The translations under genes and the position numbers were made by a program. DNA of 7,564 bases from Vulcanimicrobiota bacterium. GTDB taxonomy: Bacteria > Vulcanimicrobiota > Vulcanimicrobiia > Vulcanimicrobiales > Vulcanimicrobiaceae. The stretch spans positions 1 through 7,564 of the forward strand of contig JAFAMK010000413.1 of assembly GCA_019233415.1 (NCBI GenBank). The letters are read 5' to 3'. Below the pieces are notes generated by a model. That model was not told the origin of the DNA and did not search any database. It saw only the letters and a list, made by a program, of their open reading frames with translations. Below are positions 1 through 6,040 of this stretch, piece by piece (the first letter of the stretch is position 1; each line of letters opens with the position of its first letter).

Positions 1-1
1 G

Positions 2-430
2 ACCGCGCACTACGAGCTCGTGAGCACCGGCGCGACCGGTCACGCCGAGTCGGTCGAGATCACGTTCGATCCCGCGGTCATCTCGTACCGCCAGCTTCTC
101 GACGTCTACTTTACCGTCGCCCACGACCCGACGGAGCTGAACCGCCAAGGCCCCGACTACGGCACGCAGTACCGCTCCGCGATCTTCTACACGAACGACG
201 CCCAGCGCCGCACCGCCGAGTCGACGATCCGCGAATTCACCGCCGCGCATCGCTACTCGGCCCCAATCGTCACGCAAGTCGTCCCCTTCACCGCGTTCTA
301 CGCCGCCGAGGCCTATCACCAGCACTACGCGGAAAACAACCCCGACGACCCCTACATCGTCACCAACGACCTGCCGAAGCTGAAAGCATTGCGCGAACGT
401 TTCCCCACGCTGCTCCGCGCGCACGCATAG
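2..430 (+). CDS. msrA: Peptide-methionine (S)-S-oxide reductase MsrA, C-terminal part (5' end outside window)
   Basis: MsrA reduces methionine-S-sulfoxide in oxidised proteins and free methionine, normally recycled by thioredoxin. The reading frame is open from base 2, and the residues before the first in-window GTG (TAHYELVSTG) continue the family alignment, so this is the 3' 142 codons of a longer gene. Visible family signatures are GATGHAE (with the conserved Glu of the active-site region), HDPTELNRQGPDYGTQYRS (conserved Asp and Tyr of the substrate pocket), the AEAYHQHY segment, and the C-terminal DLPKLKALRERFP ending. The catalytic GCFWC motif would lie upstream and is not in the window. 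No cysteine occurs in the visible part, so the resolving cysteines some MsrA proteins carry near the C-terminus are absent. The TAG stop lies 48 bp before the next gene on the same strand. Identification is firm; start and catalytic residues cannot be judged. Confidence 0.95.
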   Translation, partial: TAHYELVSTGATGHAESVEITFDPAVISYRQLLDVYFTVAHDPTELNRQGPDYGTQYRSAIFYTNDAQRRTAESTIREFTAAHRYSAPIVTQVVPFTAFYAAEAYHQHYAENNPDDPYIVTNDLPKLKALRERFPTLLRAHA

Positions 431-446
431 GCAGAACTCCGGCAGT

Positions 447-460
447 CCGAATATCTTCGG
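447..460. repeat. Short inverted repeat between msrA and the winged-helix gene
   Basis: The sequence CCGAATATCTTCGG has 5-bp perfect arms (CCGAA/TTCGG) around a 4-base centre, lying 18 bp before the proposed ATG of the next gene and just upstream of a -10-like hexamer. It could be an operator half-pair or a small mRNA hairpin. No T-tract follows, so a classical terminator for msrA is not supported. Arms this short may be chance. Confidence 0.3.
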
Positions 461-466
461 TTCGGC

Positions 467-472
467 TATGCT
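467..472 (+). promoter_or_regulatory. Possible -10 hexamer for a leaderless transcript of the winged-helix gene
   Basis: TATGCT sits exactly 6 bases before the ATG at 479. No Shine-Dalgarno is visible in front of that ATG. This spacing would place the transcription start at or next to the start codon, as in leaderless genes. No convincing -35 element is seen about 17 bp upstream. The call rests on one hexamer and is tentative. Confidence 0.3.
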
Positions 473-478
473 TTGCGC

Positions 479-1138
479 ATGGCCGAACCCACCGTGTGGA
501 CACGTGCGAAACCCGCGTTGGAACTGGCCGGCGAGCGTCGTTGGGATGCGCGGCTGCTCGCGACGCTCGGGCTCGACTTCGATGTCGTGACGAACGGAGC
601 CGCAAACGACGCTGAGGCGATCCTGCTCTTCACGACCGTCCCGGCATGCCGCGAGAACGTCGTGGAGGTGCGCAGCCGCAGCGCCGCGGTGCTCGTCGCC
701 GTACTGGAGAACGCCGACGTGCTGCAGCGCGTCGAGGCGCTCGAGGACGGTGCGGACGACGTCCTGAGCGAGCCGTACGAGACGTGCGAGCTGCTCGCGC
801 GCTTGCGTGCCGTGATGCGCCGCGTCCACCGGCCGCTCCCAAACGTCCTACGTGTCGCTGACCTAGAATTAGATCTCGCGCGTGGCGGAGTCCGCCGGGG
901 AACGCGCGCGATCGACCTCTCGCGGACCGAGTTCGCCCTTCTGACTGCACTCGCGCGCCGCGCCGGCGACGTCGTCCCCCACCGGCGGCTCGCCGAGGAG
1001 GTCTGGGGTGGTCCGGACGCGGTCGGCCCGACCACGCTCCACACGTTCGTCTCGTACCTCCGCGGCAAGATCGAAGAGCCGTCCCGGACCCGCTTGCTCC
1101 GGACGGTACGTGGCGTCGGCTACGCCCTCGGGACCTAG
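479..1138 (+). CDS. OmpR/PhoB-type winged-helix transcriptional regulator with degenerate receiver domain
   Basis: This 219-residue protein looks like a response regulator of the OmpR/PhoB class, which binds DNA through a C-terminal winged helix. Residues 122-219 carry the winged-helix signatures: LRVADLELDL, IDLSRTEFALLTALARRAGDVVPHR, LAEEVWG, and the recognition-helix/wing region TLHTFVSYLRGKIE ... LLRTVRGVGYAL. Residues 45-115 resemble the second half of a receiver (RVEALEDGADDVL, then ELLARLRAVMRR). However, the expected phospho-acceptor Asp is Phe51 (ILLFTTVP), the conserved Lys is Glu98 (SEPY), the switch Thr/Ser position is hydrophobic, and no acidic pair is found near the N-terminus. 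Phosphorylation by a histidine kinase is therefore unlikely, and no kinase gene is nearby. ATG 479 is preferred over an in-frame TTG at 473. The TPR-protein gene follows after 125 bp and may be its target or partner (inference). Confidence 0.88.
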   Translation: MAEPTVWTRAKPALELAGERRWDARLLATLGLDFDVVTNGAANDAEAILLFTTVPACRENVVEVRSRSAAVLVAVLENADVLQRVEALEDGADDVLSEPYETCELLARLRAVMRRVHRPLPNVLRVADLELDLARGGVRRGTRAIDLSRTEFALLTALARRAGDVVPHRRLAEEVWGGPDAVGPTTLHTFVSYLRGKIEEPSRTRLLRTVRGVGYALGT

Positions 1139-1145
1139 CGTTCGC

Positions 1146-1170
1146 CCCTCCACGAGCTCAGGGTAACGGG
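1146..1170. repeat. Degenerate copy of the common CTTCGACAAGCTCAGGG-type intergenic repeat
   Basis: The stretch from CCCTCC through GAGCTCAGGG to TAACGGG resembles a short intergenic motif seen in many bacterial genomes, recalled as CCCTTCGACAAGCTCAGGGTGAC. Read on the minus strand it encodes the familiar spurious peptide RYPELVEGR. CCCT (1146-1149) and AGGG (1160-1163) can pair as a short stem. It lies just after the stop of the winged-helix gene. Assignment is from memory of the motif, not a search. Confidence 0.45.
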
Positions 1171-1207
1171 AGAAAACTGCCACATTTCTGCCGGTCGCTT
1201 GCTCCGG

Positions 1208-1221
1208 CGAAACTAGTTTCG
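1208..1221. promoter_or_regulatory. Perfect 14-bp palindrome, candidate operator
   Basis: CGAAACTAGTTTCG equals its own reverse complement over 14 bp. It lies 43 bp upstream of the ATG of the TPR gene, in a locally AT-rich patch of an otherwise very GC-rich sequence. It shares the outer CGAA-N6-TTCG frame with DinR/LexA boxes but lacks the invariant inner C and G, so it is not called as one. A dimeric DNA-binding protein, possibly the adjacent winged-helix regulator or the TPR protein's own HTH, could bind here (inference). Confidence 0.5.
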
Positions 1222-1255
1222 TAGTAGGCTCGTATCGTTTCTACTAGGAAACTAG
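1213..1255 (+). promoter_or_regulatory. Long inverted repeat (15-bp arms, one mismatch) abutting the Shine-Dalgarno of the TPR gene
   Basis: The left arm 1213-1227 (CTAGTTTCGTAGTAG) pairs with the right arm 1241-1255 (CTACTAGGAAACTAG) at 14 of 15 positions. The one mismatch is G1221/G1247, and the loop is 13 bases. The right arm covers the first two bases of the AGGAGG ribosome binding site at 1254-1259. CTAG, usually scarce in GC-rich bacterial DNA, appears three times within 43 bp. The left arm overlaps the 14-bp palindrome, so the two folds exclude each other in RNA. It may be a protein operator or an mRNA hairpin that limits ribosome access. No T-tract follows, so it is not a standard terminator. 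Confidence 0.6.
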
Positions 1256-1259
1256 GAGG
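1254..1259 (+). promoter_or_regulatory. Strong Shine-Dalgarno AGGAGG for the TPR gene
   Basis: AGGAGG ends 4 bases before ATG 1264 and fixes that start. It is the only near-consensus ribosome binding site I find for any complete gene in the window, which makes its contact with the inverted repeat notable. Confidence 0.75.
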
Positions 1260-1263
1260 CACG

Positions 1264-2544
1264 ATGGAGTGGGGCTACCGGCGGGTCCGCCAGCTGCTGC
1301 GGAAACTTCGAACGCCCGGGGCGCTTGCCGATGACGAGCTGGGGCTGACGCTGCACCGGCTTACCGGCGCTGCCACGGCGCGGGACGCCGTCATGATCTT
1401 GGCAGAACGCGCGCTCACCACGTTCCCGGCGGTCTACTGGACGATCGTGCGCCGGGTCGACGTGGAGGGCGAAAGCTCGCAGGCGGTCGCGACCGAGATC
1501 CACCTCTCGGAGCGTTCGTTCTTCCGCTACCGCGCGGCGGCGATCGCCGCGATCGCGGCGGAGTTCGACACGGTCACCCGCACCGCGCCGCCGGCGCGCA
1601 GCCCCGAGGGGCTCGACGCGCTCGCGCTCGTCGCGCGCGGGCGCTACCTCTGGACGCACCGCACGACCGCGGCGCTGCAGCGCGCCGCCCGCTATTTCGA
1701 GCGCGCACTCGAACTCGACCCGACCTTCGCGCGCGCCTACGCGGGGATCGCCGACGTCCACCTGCTGCTCGGCGAGTACCTCGTGCGCGACCCGCTCGAA
1801 GCCTTCCACGAGGCGCAGATCGCGGTCGAGCATGCGCTGGAGCTCGATCCGACGCTGCCCGAGCTGCACGCGACGCTTGCCGACCTCCACGTCTTCGCGC
1901 ACAAGGACCTGCGGCGCGCCAAGGAGTCGTTCGACCTCGCGCTCTCGATCGACCCGACCTACGGCACCGCGCACCACTTCGCCGCCTGGCACGCGATGAT
2001 CAACGCCGACTTCTCCACTGCGCTGGAGCATCTGCGCGTCGCGCTCGGCTATGCACCCGACGCGCTCGAGCTGCAGGCGACGCTCGGCTTGGTCTACCAC
2101 CATCAGGGCGAGCACGAGGCCGGCCTTGCGCACCTGCGCGAGGTCCTCGAACTCGACCCGGACTTCTCGTTCGCGCGCTACGAGCTGGCGCGCGTCCTGA
2201 CCGGGATGCACCGCTACGAGGAGGCGCTGGATCACCTCTGCGTCCTGAGCGCCGTCGAGAGCCGCGACTCGTACGCGGCGCTCGCCGCGTATGCCGCCGC
2301 GAAGGCCGGCGATGCGCGCCCGGCGCGGCGGTTCCTGGGCCGCACCGCGACGCACGGCCGCGGGGCGCGCCGCTACCTGCGCGCCTACGCGCAGCTCGGC
2401 CTCGGCCAGCGCGCCGAGGCGCTCGCCGAGCTGCGCGGCGCCGTCGGCGGGAACGAGCCTTGGACGATCCTGATGGGCCTCGACGACGTCTTTGTGGAGC
2501 TGCGCGACGACCGCGCCTACCGAGCCCTCCTCCCCGCCCGCTGA
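1264..2544 (+). CDS. HTH-TPR protein (putative regulator)
   Basis: This is a 426-residue, probably cytoplasmic protein with no signal peptide or membrane segment. Residues about 60-100 form a helix-turn-helix candidate resembling sigma-region-4-like domains: VDVEGESSQAVATEIHLS, then ERSFFRYRAAAIAAIA. From about residue 118 to the end it is built of TPR units with the recurring ALELDP signature (YFERALELDPTFARAYAGIADVHLLLG; VEHALELDPTLPELHATLADLHV; FDLALSIDPTYGTAHHFAAWHAM; LREVLELDPDFSFARYELARVL). The ending, with DDVFVELRDDRAYRALL, matches the closing segment of TPR arrays usually fused behind a winged helix in CadC/adenylate-cyclase-like regulators. Here the winged helix is a separate gene immediately upstream, and this protein has a different HTH. 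TPRs normally mediate protein contacts. A joint regulatory role is inferred; ligand and targets are unknown. Confidence 0.85.
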   Translation: MEWGYRRVRQLLRKLRTPGALADDELGLTLHRLTGAATARDAVMILAERALTTFPAVYWTIVRRVDVEGESSQAVATEIHLSERSFFRYRAAAIAAIAAEFDTVTRTAPPARSPEGLDALALVARGRYLWTHRTTAALQRAARYFERALELDPTFARAYAGIADVHLLLGEYLVRDPLEAFHEAQIAVEHALELDPTLPELHATLADLHVFAHKDLRRAKESFDLALSIDPTYGTAHHFAAWHAMINADFSTALEHLRVALGYAPDALELQATLGLVYHHQGEHEAGLAHLREVLELDPDFSFARYELARVLTGMHRYEEALDHLCVLSAVESRDSYAALAAYAAAKAGDARPARRFLGRTATHGRGARRYLRAYAQLGLGQRAEALAELRGAVGGNEPWTILMGLDDVFVELRDDRAYRALLPAR

Positions 2545-2581
2545 GCCGCGCGGTGGACGATGTGGAGAACTCCGTGGACGC

Positions 2582-2604
2582 CGTTCGTTATTTCTTTACG
2601 AGCG
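2582..2604. terminator. Weak stem-loop in the convergent gap between the TPR and HD genes
   Basis: Arms CGTTCGTTA (2582-2590) and TTACGAGCG (2596-2604) pair at seven of nine positions, plus one G-T wobble and one T-T mismatch, around a TTTCT loop. It lies in the 96-bp gap between two converging genes, where terminators are expected, in an AT-richer patch. It lacks a following U-tract on either strand, so it is a weak candidate. A smaller stem GCGG-TTT-CCGC sits at 2614-2624. Confidence 0.25.
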
Positions 2605-2635
2605 TGGGTACAGGCGGTTTCCGCTACGGCCGAGG

Positions 2636-2654
2636 CGCGGTTAGAGCAACCGCG
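2636..2654. other. 7-bp stem-loop over the stop codon of the HD gene
   Basis: CGCGGTT (2636-2642) pairs perfectly with AACCGCG (2648-2654) around a 5-base loop, enclosing the TAA stop of the minus-strand HD gene. It may help end transcription of, or stabilise, that mRNA. No U-tract follows on the minus strand, and a 7-bp GC-rich stem can occur by chance at this composition. Confidence 0.3.
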
Positions 2655-3909
2655 GCTGGCCACCCGTGGCGATGAGGTCGGCGCAGATCGCGCGGGCCTC
2701 GTCGACCGAGGCGCGGTCGGTGCGCACGAACAGCTTGCGCCAGTAGACCTTCCCGGAGAGCTTCGCGATCAGGTCGGAGGCGGTCCGCGCGTCGACGATC
2801 CGACCCATCAACCGCACGCGCACGGTCGGCGCCGCGCCGCTCGTCGTCAGCGGCAGGCGGTGCAGCAGCTGCTCCTGCGAGTCGCTCCAGACGGCGTCCT
2901 CGCCGAAGCGCTCGCGCAGCGCGCGCTCGCACAGCTCGAACGTCTGCAGGTCTTCCTCGGCGTTGAACTCGGCGGCGAGCCCATAGACGGTGCGGCGCTC
3001 GCGCAGCGCGCGCACGCCTTCGCCCTCCATGGTGCGGATGTCGTCGATGACGCGGAAGTCGTCCCAAGCCAGGAACTCGTCGATCGCGTCGAGCGCGCGC
3101 GGGTCGGGCCACAGCACTTCGAGCACGTCGCGCAGCACGCGCTCGAACGCGCGCGTCGTGTTGTGAAAGTAGACCGTCGCGAACATCATGTAGCGCGCCA
3201 GCACGAACGACTCGAGCGCGACGACACCGCGCCCGTCGACGCCGAGCTGCGGCCGCCCATCGACCTCGACGACGCGCAGCGACTCGATCAACTGCTCCGC
3301 GTCGTACGTTCCGCCCGCGACGCCGGTGAAGTACGCGTCGCGCAGCAGGTAGTCCATCCGATCGGCGTCGAGGTTCGGCCCGCTGACCAGTTCTCGTAGC
3401 ACCGGATCGGCGTCGCGCGCGCCGACGATCAAGCCGAGGACCGCGTCCGGATCGACGCCGAGCGCTGCGATCGACGCGCGCAGGTCGGCGTTCGCGAGGA
3501 TCGCCTCGGTGCGCTGCTCGTGCCGCACGCCGAGGACCGACTCGCAGGCGTGCGAGAACGGGCCGTGCCCGAGATCGTGCAGCAGCAGGCTGGCACGCAG
3601 CAGCGTGCGCTTCGTTCGAAAATCCCGCTCGGAGTCGAACGCCTCGGGCGAGTGGACCCGCAGCGCGTCGAACGCGCGCGTCCCGATCGCGAGTGCGCCG
3701 AGCGCGTGCGAGAAGCGCGAGTGCTCGGCCGACGGGAAGGCCAGGTACGCAAGGCCGAGCTGGCGCAGCCGGCGCAGCCGCTGGACCGCCGGCGCGCCGA
3801 GCAGCGCGACCTCGCCCGCATCCAGCTCGATGAAGCGGTGGATCGGGTCGTAGATGCGCTTCGGCTTGAACGCATGGTTGTCGCGCGAAGCGTCGTACTC
3901 ACGCCGCAT
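2641..3909 (-). CDS. HD-domain phosphohydrolase, SAMHD1/dGTPase-like (COG1078 type)
   Basis: A 422-residue cytoplasmic protein of the HD superfamily that includes SAMHD1 and bacterial dNTP triphosphohydrolases, which cleave dNTPs to deoxynucleoside and triphosphate. Family marks in order: KRIYDPIHRFIELD (17-30), VQRLRRLRQLGLAYLAFPSAEHSRFSHALG (42-71, with metal-ligand candidate His68), LLHDLGHGPFSHACES (His111-Asp112, nearly identical to the SAMHD1 motif), and NLDADRMDYLLRD (Asp181/Asp183 as last metal ligand). All expected metal ligands are present, so it should be active; true substrate is not provable from sequence. ATG 3909 is chosen because it is the only methionine just before the conserved KRIYDP block. 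Codons upstream encode low-complexity sequence antisense to the signal peptide of the neighbouring gene. No Shine-Dalgarno is evident. It converges with the TPR gene and diverges from the peptidase gene. Confidence 0.9.
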   Translation of the reverse strand: MRREYDASRDNHAFKPKRIYDPIHRFIELDAGEVALLGAPAVQRLRRLRQLGLAYLAFPSAEHSRFSHALGALAIGTRAFDALRVHSPEAFDSERDFRTKRTLLRASLLLHDLGHGPFSHACESVLGVRHEQRTEAILANADLRASIAALGVDPDAVLGLIVGARDADPVLRELVSGPNLDADRMDYLLRDAYFTGVAGGTYDAEQLIESLRVVEVDGRPQLGVDGRGVVALESFVLARYMMFATVYFHNTTRAFERVLRDVLEVLWPDPRALDAIDEFLAWDDFRVIDDIRTMEGEGVRALRERRTVYGLAAEFNAEEDLQTFELCERALRERFGEDAVWSDSQEQLLHRLPLTTSGAAPTVRVRLMGRIVDARTASDLIAKLSGKVYWRKLFVRTDRASVDEARAICADLIATGGQPRLL

Positions 3910-3910
3910 G
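3907..3910. promoter_or_regulatory. Overlapping divergent start codons (CATG)
   Basis: The tetramer CATG supplies ATG on the plus strand (3908-3910, peptidase) and ATG on the minus strand (3909-3907, HD protein), so the two coding regions overlap by two bases head to head. If both starts are right, there is no intergenic DNA. Each promoter must lie inside the other gene's 5' coding region unless transcription starts at the codon itself. Neither start has a visible Shine-Dalgarno. Confidence 0.6.
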
Positions 3911-6028
3911 CGGGTCTTTCGTCGTATCCTCGCCTCGGTGGCGTGCGCGGTGCTGCTCGGTGCCACTGCACCGCCGCGTCTTTCGTACCCTCCGGCGCCG
4001 CCCGGAGCCGTCGTCGACACGTACTTCGGGACGCAGGTCGCCGACCCGTACCGCTGGCTGGAGGACGCGAGCTCGCCGCAGACGCGGGCCTGGGCGAGCG
4101 CCGAGTCCGGCCTGGCGCAGAAATTCATCCACGGCCAGCCGGCCTACGCGTCGTTCTACGCGCGGGTCGAGGCGCTGGCGAAGGGCTCGACGTCGCGCAC
4201 CGGCCTGCAGATCGCCGGCGGCCACTGGGTCTACCTGCGCCGCACGCCGCCCGAACCGCAGGCGGCGCTGGTCGTGCGCGACGGCGAGCGCGGCGCGGAG
4301 CGCGTTCTGTTCGACCCGGCCGCGACGGCGAGCGGCGCGCCGCCCGCGATCGAGTCGGTCTACCTCGCGCCCGACGGCTCGCGCGTCGCGTTCACCACGC
4401 AGCAGGGCGGAAGTGAAGACGAGACGCTGCACGTCGTCGACGTCGCGTCGGCGACGATGCTCTCCGACACGCTGCCGCACGTCGGCGGCGGAACGACGCC
4501 GACCGCGCTGGCCTGGGACGCCGACGCGAAGGGCTTCACGCACACCGCGCTCCCACGCAACGCCGACGGCAGCTACGCGCGCAACGGGATCGTCCTGGTC
4601 CACCACGCGCTCGGCACCGATCCGGCGACCGACGCGTACGTCTTCGGCCGTGGCCTCTCGCCGAAGGTCGAGTACCATCTGCTCGCCTCGCGCGACGGCT
4701 CCGCGCTCGCCGCCGTCGCGGCCGACGGCGACGGCGTTCCGGCAACGATCTACCTGCGACGCGGCAACGGCAATTTCGAGCAGGTCGCGAGCCCCGACGA
4801 CGGGATCGGCAGCAGCGCGTCCGCCGACGCGGCGTTCGTCGGCAACGTCCTCGTCGTCATCGCGAAGGGGAAGACGCCGCGCGGCGCGGTGATCGGGATC
4901 GGTCCGGGTCAGACGCTCGCGACCGGGACGACGCTCGTCCCCGCCGGCGATCTCGTCGTCGAAGACGTGGTCGCGATCCCCGGCGGCTTCGCGACGCGCG
5001 ACGTCGACGGCGGCGACTCCGGCATGCGCACCTTCGCCGCCGACGGCACGGCGCGCGGCGTCGTGCCGATCCCGCCGGTCTCGTCGATCGACGAGCTGGC
5101 CGCCGATTCCGCCGCCGGCGACGTCATCGTCGGGTACGAGGGCTACACGACGCCGCCGCGCTGGTACAGCTACGATCCGGCGAAGAACGCGCTGACCGCG
5201 ACATCGATCGGACAGACCGCGCCCGGCGACTTCTCGAAGGTGCAGGTGCGGCGTGTCTTCGTCCCGGCGTACGACGGCGCGAAGATTCCGCTCGAGATCG
5301 TGATCGGTCCCGGTGGGCGCGGCGCGGGCACGCCGACGATCCTCGGCGCGTACGGCGCCTACGGCATCATCACGCGCCCGCGCTTCAATGCGCCGTCGCT
5401 GGCCTGGCTCGAACGCGGTGGCGCGCTCGCGCACGCGATGATCCGCGGCGGCGGCGAGTACGGCGAGGACTGGCACCGCGCCGCCCGGCTCGCGACGAAG
5501 ACCGTCAGCTCGGACGACCTCGGCGTCTGCGCGCGCTGGCTCGGCGCGAACGGCTACGGCGACGCGAAGCACATCGGCATCGAAGGCGGAAGCGCCGGCG
5601 GCTTCCTGATGGGGCTCGCGCTCACGCGCAATCCGGAGCTGTACCGGGCCGTGCACAGCGCGGTCGGCATCTACGACCTGCTGCGCGTCGAGCTGACGCC
5701 GAACGGCGCGTTCAACACGCCGGAGTTCGGCACGGTGACCGACCCCGCGCAGTTCGCCTGGATGCGCACGCAGTCGCCGTACCACAACGTGAAAAAGGGC
5801 ATCGCGTATCCCGCGGTCCTGATGACGACCGGCGAGAACGACCCGCGCGTCGACCCGTACAACTCGCGCAAGATGATCGCCGCGCTGCAGGCCGCTTCCT
5901 CATCGCCGTATCCGGTTCTGCTGCTGCAGAAGAGCGGCCAAGGCCACGGTATCGGCAACTCGTTCCAGCAAGTCGTCGAAGGCACCGCCGAAAACTTCAC
6001 GTTCTTCTGGAGCCAGCTCAGGAGCTGA
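3908..6028 (+). CDS. Secreted prolyl oligopeptidase family serine peptidase (S9A)
   Basis: A 706-residue serine peptidase that cleaves short peptides, typically after proline, in the prolyl oligopeptidase family. The N-terminus MRVFRRILASVACAVLLGATA is a signal peptide (basic n-region, hydrophobic core, AxA-like end), predicting export. The conserved N-terminal block VVDTYFGTQVADPYRWLED spans about 35-53. A propeller region of about 75-440 follows, then the alpha/beta-hydrolase domain with PRFNAPSLAWLERGG, RGGGEYGEDWHRA and the triad Ser562 (EGGSAGGFLMG), Asp645 (GENDPRVDP) and His680 (GQGHGIG). Arg647 corresponds to the substrate-binding Arg of the porcine enzyme. The usual DDRV is DPRV here, and the region normally holding a Trp that stacks on proline reads ELTPNGAFNTPEFG, so specificity may differ. 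ATG 3908 is chosen because it starts the signal peptide; an in-frame ATG at 3854 would bury it. It ends 26 bp before dnaG. Confidence 0.94.
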   Translation: MRVFRRILASVACAVLLGATAPPRLSYPPAPPGAVVDTYFGTQVADPYRWLEDASSPQTRAWASAESGLAQKFIHGQPAYASFYARVEALAKGSTSRTGLQIAGGHWVYLRRTPPEPQAALVVRDGERGAERVLFDPAATASGAPPAIESVYLAPDGSRVAFTTQQGGSEDETLHVVDVASATMLSDTLPHVGGGTTPTALAWDADAKGFTHTALPRNADGSYARNGIVLVHHALGTDPATDAYVFGRGLSPKVEYHLLASRDGSALAAVAADGDGVPATIYLRRGNGNFEQVASPDDGIGSSASADAAFVGNVLVVIAKGKTPRGAVIGIGPGQTLATGTTLVPAGDLVVEDVVAIPGGFATRDVDGGDSGMRTFAADGTARGVVPIPPVSSIDELAADSAAGDVIVGYEGYTTPPRWYSYDPAKNALTATSIGQTAPGDFSKVQVRRVFVPAYDGAKIPLEIVIGPGGRGAGTPTILGAYGAYGIITRPRFNAPSLAWLERGGALAHAMIRGGGEYGEDWHRAARLATKTVSSDDLGVCARWLGANGYGDAKHIGIEGGSAGGFLMGLALTRNPELYRAVHSAVGIYDLLRVELTPNGAFNTPEFGTVTDPAQFAWMRTQSPYHNVKKGIAYPAVLMTTGENDPRVDPYNSRKMIAALQAASSSPYPVLLLQKSGQGHGIGNSFQQVVEGTAENFTFFWSQLRS

Positions 6029-6040
6029 GCCCGGGTCTGT

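Noticed and set aside
1208..1221. Reading the 14-bp palindrome as a second LexA box
   Set aside because: It has CGAA-N6-TTCG, but the invariant C and G of GAAC-N4-GTTC are A and T here.
1252..2355. A 367-codon minus-strand open frame antisense to the TPR gene
   Set aside because: It is a GC-driven shadow frame. The plus-strand frame has TPR repeats and a strong Shine-Dalgarno.
2560..3399. A 279-codon plus-strand frame opposite the HD gene
   Set aside because: It is low complexity with no motifs, and lies opposite a conserved HD protein.
3854..3907. Upstream in-frame ATG for the peptidase
   Set aside because: It would add 18 residues before a clear signal peptide and extend into the HD gene's conserved 5' coding region.
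3938..3949. Possible lipobox ending at Cys13 of the peptidase signal peptide
   Set aside because: The residues before the Cys (Ser-Val-Ala) lack the usual Leu/Val/Ile at -3, so cleavage after GATA by the general signal peptidase is more likely.
3910..4128. N-terminal extension of the HD protein to an upstream ATG
   Set aside because: The extra 73 residues are low complexity, antisense to the peptidase signal peptide, and precede the conserved family start.
3899..5785. A 628-codon open frame on the minus strand antisense to the peptidase gene
   Set aside because: Its composition is Arg/Ala/Val-rich low complexity with no recognisable domain. It is the mirror of a GC-rich gene with a full catalytic triad on the plus strand.
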